64,000 bases of DNA from Amia ocellicauda (lineage: Eukaryota > Chordata > Actinopteri > Amiiformes > Amiidae), in contig NC_089851.1 of assembly GCF_036373705.1 (NCBI RefSeq), positions 56,393,497-56,457,496 on the forward strand, written 5' to 3'. A program made the position numbers and the translations under genes. The notes beneath the pieces were generated by a model. It worked only from the letters and a program-made list of their open reading frames with translations. It did not search any database and was not told where the DNA came from. Below, piece by piece: positions 52,421-61,304 of this stretch. Positions within the stretch are counted from its first letter, which is position 1. Every line of letters begins with the position of its first letter.

Positions 52421-53125
52421 ATGGAGGATAATTTGTGCCAAAATGTAAAAAAAAAAAAAAAAAACAATGTATAAATAAATAAATAAATATGTAGATAGTA
52501 AAGACGTTAATTCCGTTCGGAACTTAAAATGGTGTCCAGACTGTTCCTATTGCACAGACCTCCTGATGTGCCTTGTCCTAATGGATAATTTCTGTAATGG
52601 ATAATTTAATCGCTGGATCTATAGAGTTGAACATAAGACAACATACGGACATACGGACATACTCGGTCAGGCGCAATAGTAAAAACTAATTGGAGCTATT
52701 TGCTCCTTAGTGATATACTTTGCTTTTCCAGCTGTAAATATATATAACACATACATCAGAAATCAACGTGATAACTATATGAAACACCAGGTATGCAACT
52801 AAATAAGCTTGAGAAGGTAAATGGAAAAATGGAGAGCAGCAGCAATCTAAAGCTACTTAAATGGTTAGATTGTGTTTTAAAGTACACAAAATGAAACTTA
52901 GAGAATAAAGTGTTTACTACTATATTATGATATTAGAAGTATTGATGGTACTACTAATGTAATTAAATTGATACATTTCAATCAAATAAGTGTAGATGGT
53001 TTATTGAGATTGAAATGGCTTGTTCCTTAAAATATTAGACCACAAGAGGGGGAACTTGACCTTGAATACTCTACTTACCAAAACCTTTAAGCAACAATTG
53101 TTGTCAACATGTGTCTTCATCTGAT
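52421..53125. other. AT-rich intergenic DNA
   Basis: It includes a poly(A) tract at about 52,447-52,464 followed by AAAT repeats, possibly the tail of a retroposed copy. Otherwise no gene or repeat is recognised. Confidence 0.5.
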
Positions 53126-53129
53126 TCAT

Positions 53130-54100
53130 ATTTTTATGAGTCTGAAGCCATACATTTCTCGACTCCAAGCACCTGGAAGCCTCAAAAGTTGGGGGCCAAG
53201 CAACGAAGTTGCTGGAACCCTATTGTTAGGATTATTATTTTTCAGCAGTATCTTTTCAAAAGCCTATAGAAACCAATGCTTGATGAAAACTCATGAAACT
53301 TCATACAGTGATAGATGGCTATGTAGTACTATGCCATATTCAATATGGAGGCCATATGTCACATGGTCTGGTGGCCATAGTGGCTTAAGTGACACATTTT
53401 GGAAAATATACAAAAATCTTCTTCTCCGAAACCGCAGACGGGACAGATGTGAAACTTGGTGTGTGATGTTATGTTATGGCCTAAATTCAGATTTGTTCAA
53501 AACAAGTCAATAAGTCATATGGTTTGGCAGCCATATTGGATTGGCCAAGAATCTTCAAAGATCTTCATCTCCGAAATGGTTGGTCTGATTGATATGAAAT
53601 TTTGTACACATGACCTTGGCTAGCTCCTCTATCAGATTTGTTCAAGGCAAGTTGATTGAGAAAACAAAATGGCCGCCATGAGCCAATCAAATTTCAGAGA
53701 TGGTCAAGTTGCAAATAAATGCATATGGTGCAGTATGGAACTATGTTAGAATGTATTGGACTGATTGTTACTTGACAGAATTGATCCCATAAGCAATGTG
53801 GTGGTCACTGGTCATTATTATTATTATTATTATACTTATTTTTTCTTCTCTTCCACCAGAATATGTTCAAATGCCTATAACTTTTGAACCGCAGTCAAAA
53901 AAGTCACCAGACTTTGAATGGATGTAGGGGTCTATGGCATGGTCACTAGATCGCAAAATGGCGGCATAATGTCACATGGTTTGGTAGCCATCTTGATTGT
54001 AGTCCAGGCAAAAAATTACAGTTTTCAAACATAGTTTTCTCATGAACGGGATAGATATTGTACATATTGCGCTTATGAGTAGTAATGATGGCACTTTATG
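53130..54100. repeat. Dispersed repeat with recurring CATGG..TGGY.GCCAT modules
   Basis: Similar modules recur at about 53,357 (CACATGGTCTGGTGGCCAT), 53,515 (CATATGGTTTGGCAGCCAT), 53,670 (AAAATGGCCGCCAT) and 53,972 (CACATGGTTTGGTAGCCAT), between phrases like CTTCATCTCCGAAATGG. The opening CCAAGCAACGAAGTTGCTGG-AACCCTATTG is a hairpin. This kind of text is common in fish non-coding repeats. A 134-codon frame at 53,109-53,513 looks fortuitous. Confidence 0.5.
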
Positions 54101-54249
54101 TCAAAGTGTCAGGTGGCCCCACCCCTACCCAGAAGCCCCATGGGCTGGGAAGCCCCGCCTTGCCAGGAAGCCCCTCCTTACCCTGTACCCTTTGATCCTC
54201 TCCAGTCAGCCAACTTGTTAGGTTACAGGTTTTACCCTTTGACCCTCTC

Positions 54250-54345
54250 CTGTCAGCCATCTTGTTTGGATGACCGTAATCTTGTTAGGATGACAGCCAT
54301 CTTGTTTGGATGACCTCCATCTTGTTAGGATGACAGGCATTTTGG
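54250..54345 (+). repeat. 20-bp minisatellite
   Basis: About 4.5 imperfect units of GCCATCTTGTTTGGATGAC-type sequence, alternating TTTGG and TTAGG versions. A (TG)n run follows at about 54,398-54,416. Confidence 0.8.
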
Positions 54346-54711
54346 AAAGGGCACAGGTCATCTTGACAAGTGTTTACTGCCATCTCACCCTGATGGTGTA
54401 TGTGTGTGTGTGTGTGTAATGTTTAAGAGTTTAAACTTATTATTATTTGTGTTAGGTTATGTTTTATGATTAGGTTTGTTATGATAAGTTGTTAGCAAAA
54501 TAAAATACATTAAAATAAAAAGAGAACAACAACATAAAGTTTTAATAAAAAAGTATTTTAAACTGTGTTTAGTGATGTGCGTGTGATGATTTTAGGTTAT
54601 ATATTTTATGATTATTTTTGGGGTGGTACAGTGTTGGAAAAATAAAAGAGAAAGAAAAGGTATAGACATTCAAAATATGAGACTCAGTAAAATATATTTC
54701 AATGTCAATAT

Positions 54712-54717
54712 TTTATT
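54712..54717 (-). terminator. Poly(A) signal (minus strand) of the early-type ORF
   Basis: TTTATT here reads AATAAA on the minus strand, about 150 bp past the stop of the 102-codon frame. Confidence 0.45.
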
Positions 54718-55180
54718 GTGACAGCTCTAAAAATGACAACAAGGCATCAAGTCAGATGTAGACAGTGAGATTAGATACTGACTCGGGTGACCAATGATCC
54801 CGCTTCCCCAACACCTACAGCAGCCAGGAAGAAACAACTGAACTGTACTGCACTAGCTACTCCCTCTACTTGTTTATTGGCCAGGGCAGTGACACTATTC
54901 TGTCTAGCACAGTGTAGAAATTGGGTTTGGTCATGATAGGGATAGTATTTCCAAAAGAACTCTGCAGGACTTTTTGGACAGATGTAAAAGCAGATTCACC
55001 AGGATGTGTCTCTTTATACAGCATTCTCTTGAGCACATTGGGGAGGGACGCCACTGTTTTTTCAACATCAGCAACTAGCGATTTCACATCAGAATTACCA
55101 GTATCATACAAATCACCAAACTTGTGAGCTATTAGAGTGAGGATGACATCTTCAAACATAGATTCCTCAAACATACGTAA
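54712..55180 (-). CDS. Uncharacterised minus-strand ORF (viral-type early gene candidate)
   Basis: The frame is open from ATG 55,174 to a stop at about 54,866 (102 codons). It extends upstream in frame to about 55,215, where TTTTTTCAG precedes RKKPPGPLELRLR, a plausible splice acceptor. The product is mixed helical, with no signal peptide or membrane segment. It contains words like EESMFEDVILTLIAHKFGD and ADVEKTVASLPNVLKRML. Just past the stop another frame stays open for about 30 codons, so a late frameshift is possible. An AATAAA on this strand at 54,717-54,712 marks the likely 3' end. No family is recognised. Position and opposite orientation next to a polymerase gene suggest an early gene of the same element. 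Confidence 0.5.
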
Positions 55181-55281
55181 ACGTAATTCCAGGGGCCCCG
55201 GGGGTTTCTTTCTCTGAAAAAATATAGGAATTAATATAATGTCTTATTGCACAGAAAAGCAGAGCAGGCACAAACAGTATT

Positions 55282-55494
55282 TTATTTATGTTTGTAAAAC
55301 ACTTGATAAGCCTTGTTTTTTATAACCTTCTCAACTATTTGCATTACTTTCTCATCCACACTTTCTAACAAGTCACTAAACCATCTTGAAGGTAGAGTGC
55401 ATGTTTCAGAGAAAAGCACGCAGTAAGACAGCCCGCTACTGTAAAAAGAGGTAAGCAGACAAATAGCACAGTTAACCCCACTCCGAGTGTGCAT
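55282..55494 (-). CDS. Short minus-strand ORF, possible 5' exon of the same gene
   Basis: Seventy codons starting MHTRSGVNCAICLL and ending in VDEKVMQIVEKVIKNKAYQ..., cysteine-containing at the start and charged at the end. Its end lies about 70 bp before the possible splice acceptor at 55,215-55,220, so it may be the upstream exon of the 54,866-55,215 frame. The donor would be a weak GTGTTT. It is unrecognised and could be fortuitous. Confidence 0.3.
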   Translation of the reverse strand: MHTRSGVNCAICLLTSFYSSGLSYCVLFSETCTLPSRWFSDLLESVDEKVMQIVEKVIKNKAYQVFYKHK

Positions 55495-55707
55495 AAAGAG
55501 ATAGACAGGTCAGGTGAACAAATACCCTGTACAGGCATTCAGACCTCTGATGATTCTAGGGCCCTGTTGTTTAGTAAAATATGTCACATTTGTTGGCAAC
55601 TGGTAGAAGATTTACACACAGCTCATAGAAAAATACATGTTTTGACAAATGTGTTAAAACAAAAAGGGTATAACATCGAGTTTGCTGAATCATCACACTG
55701 TGAGTGA
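55489..55707 (+). CDS. Short plus-strand ORF upstream of the polymerase
   Basis: Seventy-two codons. The second half reads ICHICWQLVEDLHTAHRKIH followed by VLTNVLKQKGYNIEF, which looks like real helical protein with a CxxC pair. A consensus-like splice donor GTGAGT lies at the very end (about 55,700-55,705). It overlaps the minus-strand ORF only at its start. Not recognised. Confidence 0.35.
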   Translation: MHKEIDRSGEQIPCTGIQTSDDSRALLFSKICHICWQLVEDLHTAHRKIHVLTNVLKQKGYNIEFAESSHCE

Positions 55708-55726
55708 AAACCGCAATTAACAAATA

Positions 55727-55888
55727 ATGAAACAAGTAAGACACAAAGACACTCGGTCTGCACGTATCACGGCAGTACTGATAAAGAATATTAATGTAGC
55801 CAAAAGAATGCTGCGTAGGCTTAAATCTAGAATGGATGTGTCACAATTAGCAGGATCACAGACACCATTACAGCACAGTGGCGGTTGA
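55727..55888 (+). CDS. Short basic ORF, perhaps polymerase leader
   Basis: Fifty-three codons rich in Lys and Arg (MKQVRHKDTRSARI..., AKRMLRRLKSRMD) ending at TGA 55,886-55,888. A different frame, open from 55,851, continues immediately with an acidic repeat region, so one frameshift could have split a single longer N-terminal region of the polymerase gene. Confidence 0.35.
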   Translation: MKQVRHKDTRSARITAVLIKNINVAKRMLRRLKSRMDVSQLAGSQTPLQHSGG

Positions 55889-58800
55889 TGACCACCCAGC
55901 AAACTTGGAAATTCAGGAATATATTGATTTGATTGTGTCTGATGAATTAGCATTAGAAGCTGATAATAATAACCAACCAGACTTGGAAATTCAGGAATAT
56001 ATAGATTTGCACATGTCTGATGGGTAAGCATTAGAAGCGAATAATAATGATAATCAGATTGGGGGTGGTGATATAGCAATGTTAGAGGTGAATAATGAAA
56101 ATGCTGAACAAATGGTTGAGTGTGGTAATGGCGGGGACCCGCCTCGGGTGTTTTTGGAGCGTATTCGTCACTATGACCGGGAACTTAACAGGTTCCGGGG
56201 AATGGAGTTTTATGAAGAATTCAGGTTTGTGAATCTGGATCTGGTAGAATCGTACTGGTGCTGTGCAAGGGCTGTTAAATGAAATATCACACAATGTGGG
56301 TCCTAATGATTTTGTACAGCTTAGACTGAGCTCGGGGTCATTAAATAATGCTTTCTGTTAGAGGAGGCAACATTTGGGGGAGCTGGATGAAACAGATTTC
56401 CTAGAGAGCATAGCTAATTTACTGCAAAGTCACACCGAAATCCTAATATGCAAGGTGGGGTACGGAGACGTATAAAAGGTATTTTGTTTTGCAAGATAAT
56501 AGACAAGAAAAGGGCATGCCTCACTGATTTCAAAAACCAAGGTAACAATTTATGTTTTGCCGCCAGTGTGTACCGCCTGTGGAAAGGGAAAGAATGCACA
56601 GATGTTTGTTTTACTTCACAAACAGCATTACTACGGGGTTTTAAACATCAGAACATTTATAGGTGTTAACTATTTCTGTGATTATTGCCACGCAGTATAT
56701 GGGCATAAAAATAGTCACACGTGTCGGAATTTGTGCAGAGCGTGTTTAGACCCCCACTGTTTTGAGGTTAAAGAGACCATCACCAGATGCGATGTATGTA
56801 AAATATTCTGTAGAGGTGGTGTCTGTCTCAGGAGACTCAAGGCTAAAGCTGCCACCAAAGAGATTCAGTGTGTTCAACACTTTTACTGTACAGAGTGCCG
56901 GACTTTTCTCCCAATAATGCATACTTGCGAAGAAAAGCTGTTTCCGCGCTGTAAAAGTGTTATCCAGACACCTGACAATCATGTATGCTACATGAGCGTA
57001 ATAAACATCCCCAAACAATCGGAAAAATACATTTTTTTTGATTTTGAATGCATGCAAGAAACAGGACACACATCCCAAATTATGTTTATGCCTCACACAT
57101 AAACAACAAACGCACATGGGAGTTTTATGGGGATTCTTGCTTATCTGACTTTGTGAAATGTTTCATTGACACATGTTTTAAAAACTACACTTTTATTTCA
57201 CACAATGGTAAAGGCTATGATAACTACTTGGTCATTAGAGAGCTCATACGTGAAAAGGTTGCTACACACTTCATCACACAAGGAGGTAAAATTATGTGCA
57301 TGACAGTGACCGCTCTGAACATCAGGTTCATTGATTCATTACATTTCTTGCTTCTGAAACTGAGCAATATGCCAAAAGCAATGGGGTTTGAGGGTGAGAA
57401 AGGCCATTTCCCACACTTCTTTAACACGGTCGCAAACCAAAATTATGTAGGACCCTTACCCGCTGAACAATTTTACGGGGTAGACTACATGATGGGTGCT
57501 GATAAAACACAGTTTCAGGAATGGTACGATGAGCACAAACTCGATGAATTGAAGCGGTAATGTAGACAGGACGTGGACATACTGAGACAAGCTTGTACTA
57601 CATTTAGAAACGAGATATTAAGTATGACAGATGAGATACGTCTGAAGTGTCCGTCTGACCCTGATTCAGACCTGATTAAAGTCAGTCTTGACCCGTTTCA
57701 GTACATCACATTAGCCTCTGTGTGTATGACCATGTACCGGTACATGTTTCTCAGACCGCAGACCATAGCATTAGTCCCGCACGACAATTATCACAACCAG
57801 AAAAAGCGGTTCTCGACCCCCGCTATTCAGTGGCTCATGTATACTGAACACACAGACAACATCAGTATACAACACGCACTAAAGCTGGGTGGTGAGCATA
57901 AATTTGGCCCGTACTATCTAGATGGTTTTGCAGTAATAAACGGTGTGTACACTGCTTTTGAGTACCATGGATGTTTTTTTCATGGTAGCGATACCTGTTA
58001 TAGCGAAAATGACGTTAACAGTGTGACAAAAACAACATTCGGCTGGCTATATCAAAAGACAATGTATAAAACCGAATTCTTAAAATTACAAGGGTTTGAT
58101 GTTAAAGTGATGTGGGAACACAAATGGAAGACAATGCTGAATGAAGACCAGGATGTTAGGGCATTTATTTCCGAATCACAGTTACCAGCGCCTTTAGACC
58201 CCAGGGAGTCTCTATTCGGTGGGTGGACGAATGCAGTGACCCTGTATTATCAACCAAAACCTGGCTAGGAACTCCGTTACTATGATTTCACCAGTCTGTA
58301 CCCGTTTGTAAATAAAACCAAATTGTACCCCGTTGGTCACCCGGATATAATATGCGAGGGCTTTGAAGATTTACAAAATTACTTTGGGCTCGCAAAAGTC
58401 AAAGTTTACCCTCCTAGAAGGTTGTTTTTCCCTGTGCTACCGACCAGAGTTGGTAAAAAACTGTTCTTTACACTCTGTCGGACGTGCGCTGACACCCAGC
58501 AGGGCTCCCCCTGAACAAACAGCGACGAGCAGAGAGCGCTTACCGGTGTCTGGTGCATGCCAGAGCTGCTGTCTGCTGTAGATAAGGGTTACAGAATAGC
58601 AGAAATATACGAGATCTGGCACTTTAAGCACTCGACCAACACGTTGTTTAGTGAATATATTAAAACGCATTTAAAAGGCAAACAAGAAGCTTCAGGCTAC
58701 CCCCAGTGGTGCAAAAATGACACAGACCGTGAACACTACATCAGAGAGTATCATGACAGAGAGGGGGTACACTTGGACCATTACAACATTACTAAGAATC

Positions 58801-59499
58801 CGGCCAAAAGACAGATTTCAAAACTGTTTTTGAATTCTTTATTGGGAAAATTTGGACAACGACCAGATTTACAAAACACCAGTATTGTGAGAGACCCCAA
58901 CGAATTATTTAAATACGTGTTTGCCCCATACCACGAGGTCTCGTCTTGTGATTTTATTGACGATGACGATGATTTTATGTGCCTGTGTCACCTGGAAACG
59001 GGGAAAAGAGCACTACACACAGCTTTCAAATGTAAATATTTGTATTGCCAGTTTCACCACCGCCTATGCTAGGTTAGAACTGTACTCTCTTCTGGATTCA
59101 TTACAAGGTCGTTGTTTGTATTATGACACTGATTCAATCATTTATGTAAGCAGGCCAGGACAGTGGGACCCCAAGTTAGGAGATTATCTGGGTCAATTGA
59201 CAAGTGAGCTGCCTCCGGATCAGCACATTACAGAGTTTGTTGCAACAGGACCTAAATCCTATGGATATAAGCTCTCAGGAGGGAAAGCCTGTATCAAGGT
59301 AAAGGGTATCACATTAAACGTGGCTAATAGTGAGAAAATTAATTTCGATAGCCTAAAAGATTTGATACTTGACTATGCGGATAAGTAGGCTGGTGCAAAT
59401 GGTGAAATAAAAGATATTGCACTGCGGCAACCGGGGATAGTACGTGTTAAACGTGACTGGCACTTTGAGATGAGAATACTGCAAAAGACCGAGAGATAA
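55851..59499 (+). pseudogene. Protein-primed family B DNA polymerase (Polinton/adintovirus-like), broken
   Basis: This is the replicative polymerase of Polinton/adintovirus-type elements. In order: an acidic leader with a 26-codon repeat (55,893-56,050); a region with a LLQS..EI and NNLCFAAS motif (56,280-56,560); paired-cysteine modules, YFCDYC to CTECRTF (56,670-56,960); Exo I FFDFEC (57,034-57,051); Exo II SHNGKGYDNYL (57,198-57,230); Exo III (57,558-57,572); an EYHGCFFHG segment (57,960-57,987); motif A YDFTSLYP (58,281-58,304); motif B KNPAKRQISKLFLNSLLGKFG (58,795-58,857); motif C YYDTDSI (59,119-59,139). Stops lie at 56,025, 56,359, 57,558 (in the Exo III tyrosine position), 58,266, 58,512 and 59,386. 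Frame changes lie near 56,265, 56,445, 56,560-56,640 (with a probable internal deletion), 57,065 and 59,000. The catalytic aspartates of motifs A and C survive, but no full enzyme can be made. Confidence 0.9.
55893..56050 (+). repeat. In-frame 78-bp duplication in the polymerase leader
   Basis: ACTTGGAAATTCAGGAATAT begins at 55,903 and again at 55,981, an offset of 78 bp (26 codons). Each unit reads LEIQEYIDL...SD followed by an acidic, Asn-rich linker. The second copy has acquired TAA at 56,025-56,027. Confidence 0.85.
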
Positions 59500-59527
59500 A
59501 TTACAGATTACAACGTTAGCTCGACAG

Positions 59528-59704
59528 ATGTATCCAGGCAAATCTCAATATTTTTTGGAAGCTTTTGAAGATGCCACCAAGAAGTATTTCGGATACTTAT
59601 TTGTCGATGTCATGTCAAAGACCCCTGATGAATACCGTTTAAGGACGGGTCTTTTCCCCCCTGACATCCCGGTGGTTTATGTGTTTAAAAAACAAAGAAA
59701 GTAA
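59528..59704 (+). CDS. Short conserved-looking ORF between polymerase and pX
   Basis: From ATG 59,528 to TAA 59,702-59,704 there are 58 codons (MYPGKSQYFLEAFEDATKKY, later TPDEYRLRTGLFPPDIPVVY). The same frame is open upstream for about 9 more codons (LQITTLARQ), so this is probably the C-terminal part or nearly all of a small protein. I recall similar short frames between the polymerase and the pX-like gene in related metazoan elements, but cannot name a function. The uninterrupted frame contrasts with the broken polymerase. Confidence 0.6.
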   Translation: MYPGKSQYFLEAFEDATKKYFGYLFVDVMSKTPDEYRLRTGLFPPDIPVVYVFKKQRK

Positions 59705-59761
59705 AAGCCGCTGGTTTTCCAGCGTTGAGCACATTTGCTGTCTGTGACTCTGGCTGTCAGT

Positions 59762-60083
59762 ATGTCACTGCGTATGAAGAGAAAACTGGCTCTCCTGCAG
59801 CTGCTGGTTAAAGCCAAGCCGCAACAAGGCCATTCTGTGCGCCGCTGGAAGCGACCTGGTACAGGCCGTGTCAGAAATCGCTCTAAATACACTGAAAGGA
59901 AACATCCGCTTGAGCGCTAAACAATTTCAGAAACTCAAGAAAAGTGGCCACATTATAAAAACACTTAGTAAAAAGACAGTGTCTGTTAAGAGAAAGAGAA
60001 ATCTATTGAATCAGTCTGGGGGGTTTATCGGTAATTTGCTAAGTATTGTCATTCCCCTCATTACCGGCTTACTGACCAGATGA
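59762..60083 (+). pseudogene. Adenovirus pX/mu-like core protein, one frameshift
   Basis: Small basic DNA-condensing virion proteins of this type occur in adenoviruses and adintoviruses. ATG 59,762 opens a basic leader (MSLRMKRKLALLQLL). After about 20 codons the coding signal changes frame near 59,820-59,830 and continues AILCAAGSDLVQAVSEIALN, then the basic run KKTVSVKRKRNLLNQ and the hydrophobic glycine-led end GGFIGNLLSIVIPLITGLL. A basic stretch followed by a GGF and a hydrophobic tail is the family hallmark. The stop TGA (60,081-60,083) overlaps the next start codon as ATGA. One frameshift probably inactivates it. Confidence 0.7.
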
Positions 60084-60823
60084 AAATGCAATTCACTGAG
60101 AAAATGTATCTAGTACCTCAGAAACAGATGGGCCAAATTAAAGAGGACTTTCCAGTTGAACATGACATCAGAAAAATAGCCACATATAAATTGGATGGTG
60201 AAATGAAAGATATTCTGCAAAGCTCTCAATTGGGTGAATATGACAAAGCGCTGCAGAGGTACTTGGCCCTGACGTGGCAGGCAGAATCTGAAAAAGCCAC
60301 TTTGACTTTGCAGATGCCTGACACCGATACCCCGGCCGAAAAACCGCACACAGAGCCTGTTTTCGATTATATTTTAGACGCTATCCCACAAAGGCAAAAT
60401 AAAAATGCCGAAATGGTGTCCAACAATTCTATAGCTAGCTGGAATGAGAATGGGGAATTTGTGTACAAGGGGGGCCCTGTTCGTGGGTCTCATGTGATTG
60501 ATCTGGTTAGGGCTGTCACACAGCCGCACACGCTGGCCACAGGAAGAGCCCCCAAAGGCTGGGGCAGTTTTATGATGGCGATGGCGGAGATTAACATCCC
60601 CGGTTCGGTACTGTCTAACAGAATAAACAGGGAGGTGTTGGAGAAACTGAAAACAACACCTACTAGAGACAGTTCTATGTCTATACAGAGAAATCCTATT
60701 TCTCCTGAACCAGACTTTGATATTCCGATGGAGGGGGCGGCTGCCCCACCCGAAACACCACAAAGAGACCAGCCAGCTAAAAAGCATCGGCTGTTTGGGA
60801 AATTACCATGGCTGTCTCTGTAA
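60080..60823 (+). CDS. Conserved late protein of Polinton/adintovirus-like element, intact frame
   Basis: This is the longest undamaged frame in the island: 247 codons from ATG 60,080 (alternative start 60,086) to TAA, overlapping the pX-like stop by 4 bp. The first 100 residues are charged and helical (MYLVPQKQMGQIKEDFPVEH, LGEYDKALQRYLALTWQ). Next comes a Pro/Thr-rich linker. Residues about 118-180 hold a compact motif: SIASWNENGEFVYKGGPVRG, SHVIDLVRAVTQPH, then GWGSFMMAMAEINIPGSVL. The C-terminus is Pro-rich and ends in basic KKHRLFGK. I recall proteins with this WNENGEF...GW.F...IP pattern in many animal genomes beside pX-like genes. A role as a minor virion or assembly protein is inference. 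AATAAA follows at 60,947. Confidence 0.75.
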   Translation: MKMQFTEKMYLVPQKQMGQIKEDFPVEHDIRKIATYKLDGEMKDILQSSQLGEYDKALQRYLALTWQAESEKATLTLQMPDTDTPAEKPHTEPVFDYILDAIPQRQNKNAEMVSNNSIASWNENGEFVYKGGPVRGSHVIDLVRAVTQPHTLATGRAPKGWGSFMMAMAEINIPGSVLSNRINREVLEKLKTTPTRDSSMSIQRNPISPEPDFDIPMEGAAAPPETPQRDQPAKKHRLFGKLPWLSL

Positions 60824-60956
60824 AGCGGGTCCTCATGGTTTTATTTTTTGTATTATTATTTTGGTTGTTGTTTGTTTATATATAGGCTATAGAAATACAT
60901 ACATTGATGTTATCTGTAAAATGTTAAATCCTTGTGTGATTCTGATAATAAAAAAT

Positions 60957-60997
<41 letters not shown>

Positions 60998-61304
60998 GTG
61001 TTTGTATGTCAAAGAACATTATCAGTGGTGTTTCACTGTTTTAGTTTATTTGGTTTTTGTGTGTGCTGAATAAAAAATGTAACGCGTGATAAACAATGGT
61101 GTTTGTATGTATGGATTTATTAACTACATATAAACATAATTCATGTGTATATAATATTTTATTATCAGGTTAGCAGGCGTTACATATATGAGAATGCCAC
61201 GTCATTAAGCTTAAACGCACACACACAAACATACACACAAGCATTATTCTATCATTCTATAGTGTCTATAGTGTTATTCATACACTGTTCTAACATTGTT
61301 TATT
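60824..61304. other. 3' flank of the viral-type element and right edge of the island
   Basis: Plus-strand poly(A) signals AATAAA lie at 60,947-60,952 and 61,069-61,074, and (ATT)n at about 60,956-60,997. Minus-strand AATAAA motifs (TTTATT on this strand) near 61,107 and 61,158 could belong to a convergent gene now lost. A CA-rich run lies at about 61,216-61,240. No terminal inverted repeat of the element was found. Satellite resumes at 61,305. Confidence 0.55.
60947..60952 (+). terminator. Poly(A) signal AATAAA downstream of the 247-codon ORF
   Basis: A canonical hexamer 124 bp past the stop codon, placed to serve the pX-like/late transcript. A second AATAAA is at 61,069-61,074. Confidence 0.5.

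Noticed and set aside
53109-53513. 134-codon plus-strand frame
   Set aside because: It lies in a repeated non-coding module and has no recognisable domain.
56746-57117. Minus-strand frames within the polymerase region
   Set aside because: They overlap clear plus-strand polymerase motifs and have no family features.
60110-60787. Minus-strand frames of 79 and 137 codons opposite the late gene
   Set aside because: They are shadows of the plus-strand 247-codon frame, which has the coherent protein pattern.
61108-61215. Convergent minus-strand gene end at the island's right edge
   Set aside because: Only about 13 codons and two weak poly(A) motifs are visible before a CA repeat and the satellite. 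Not enough to call a gene.
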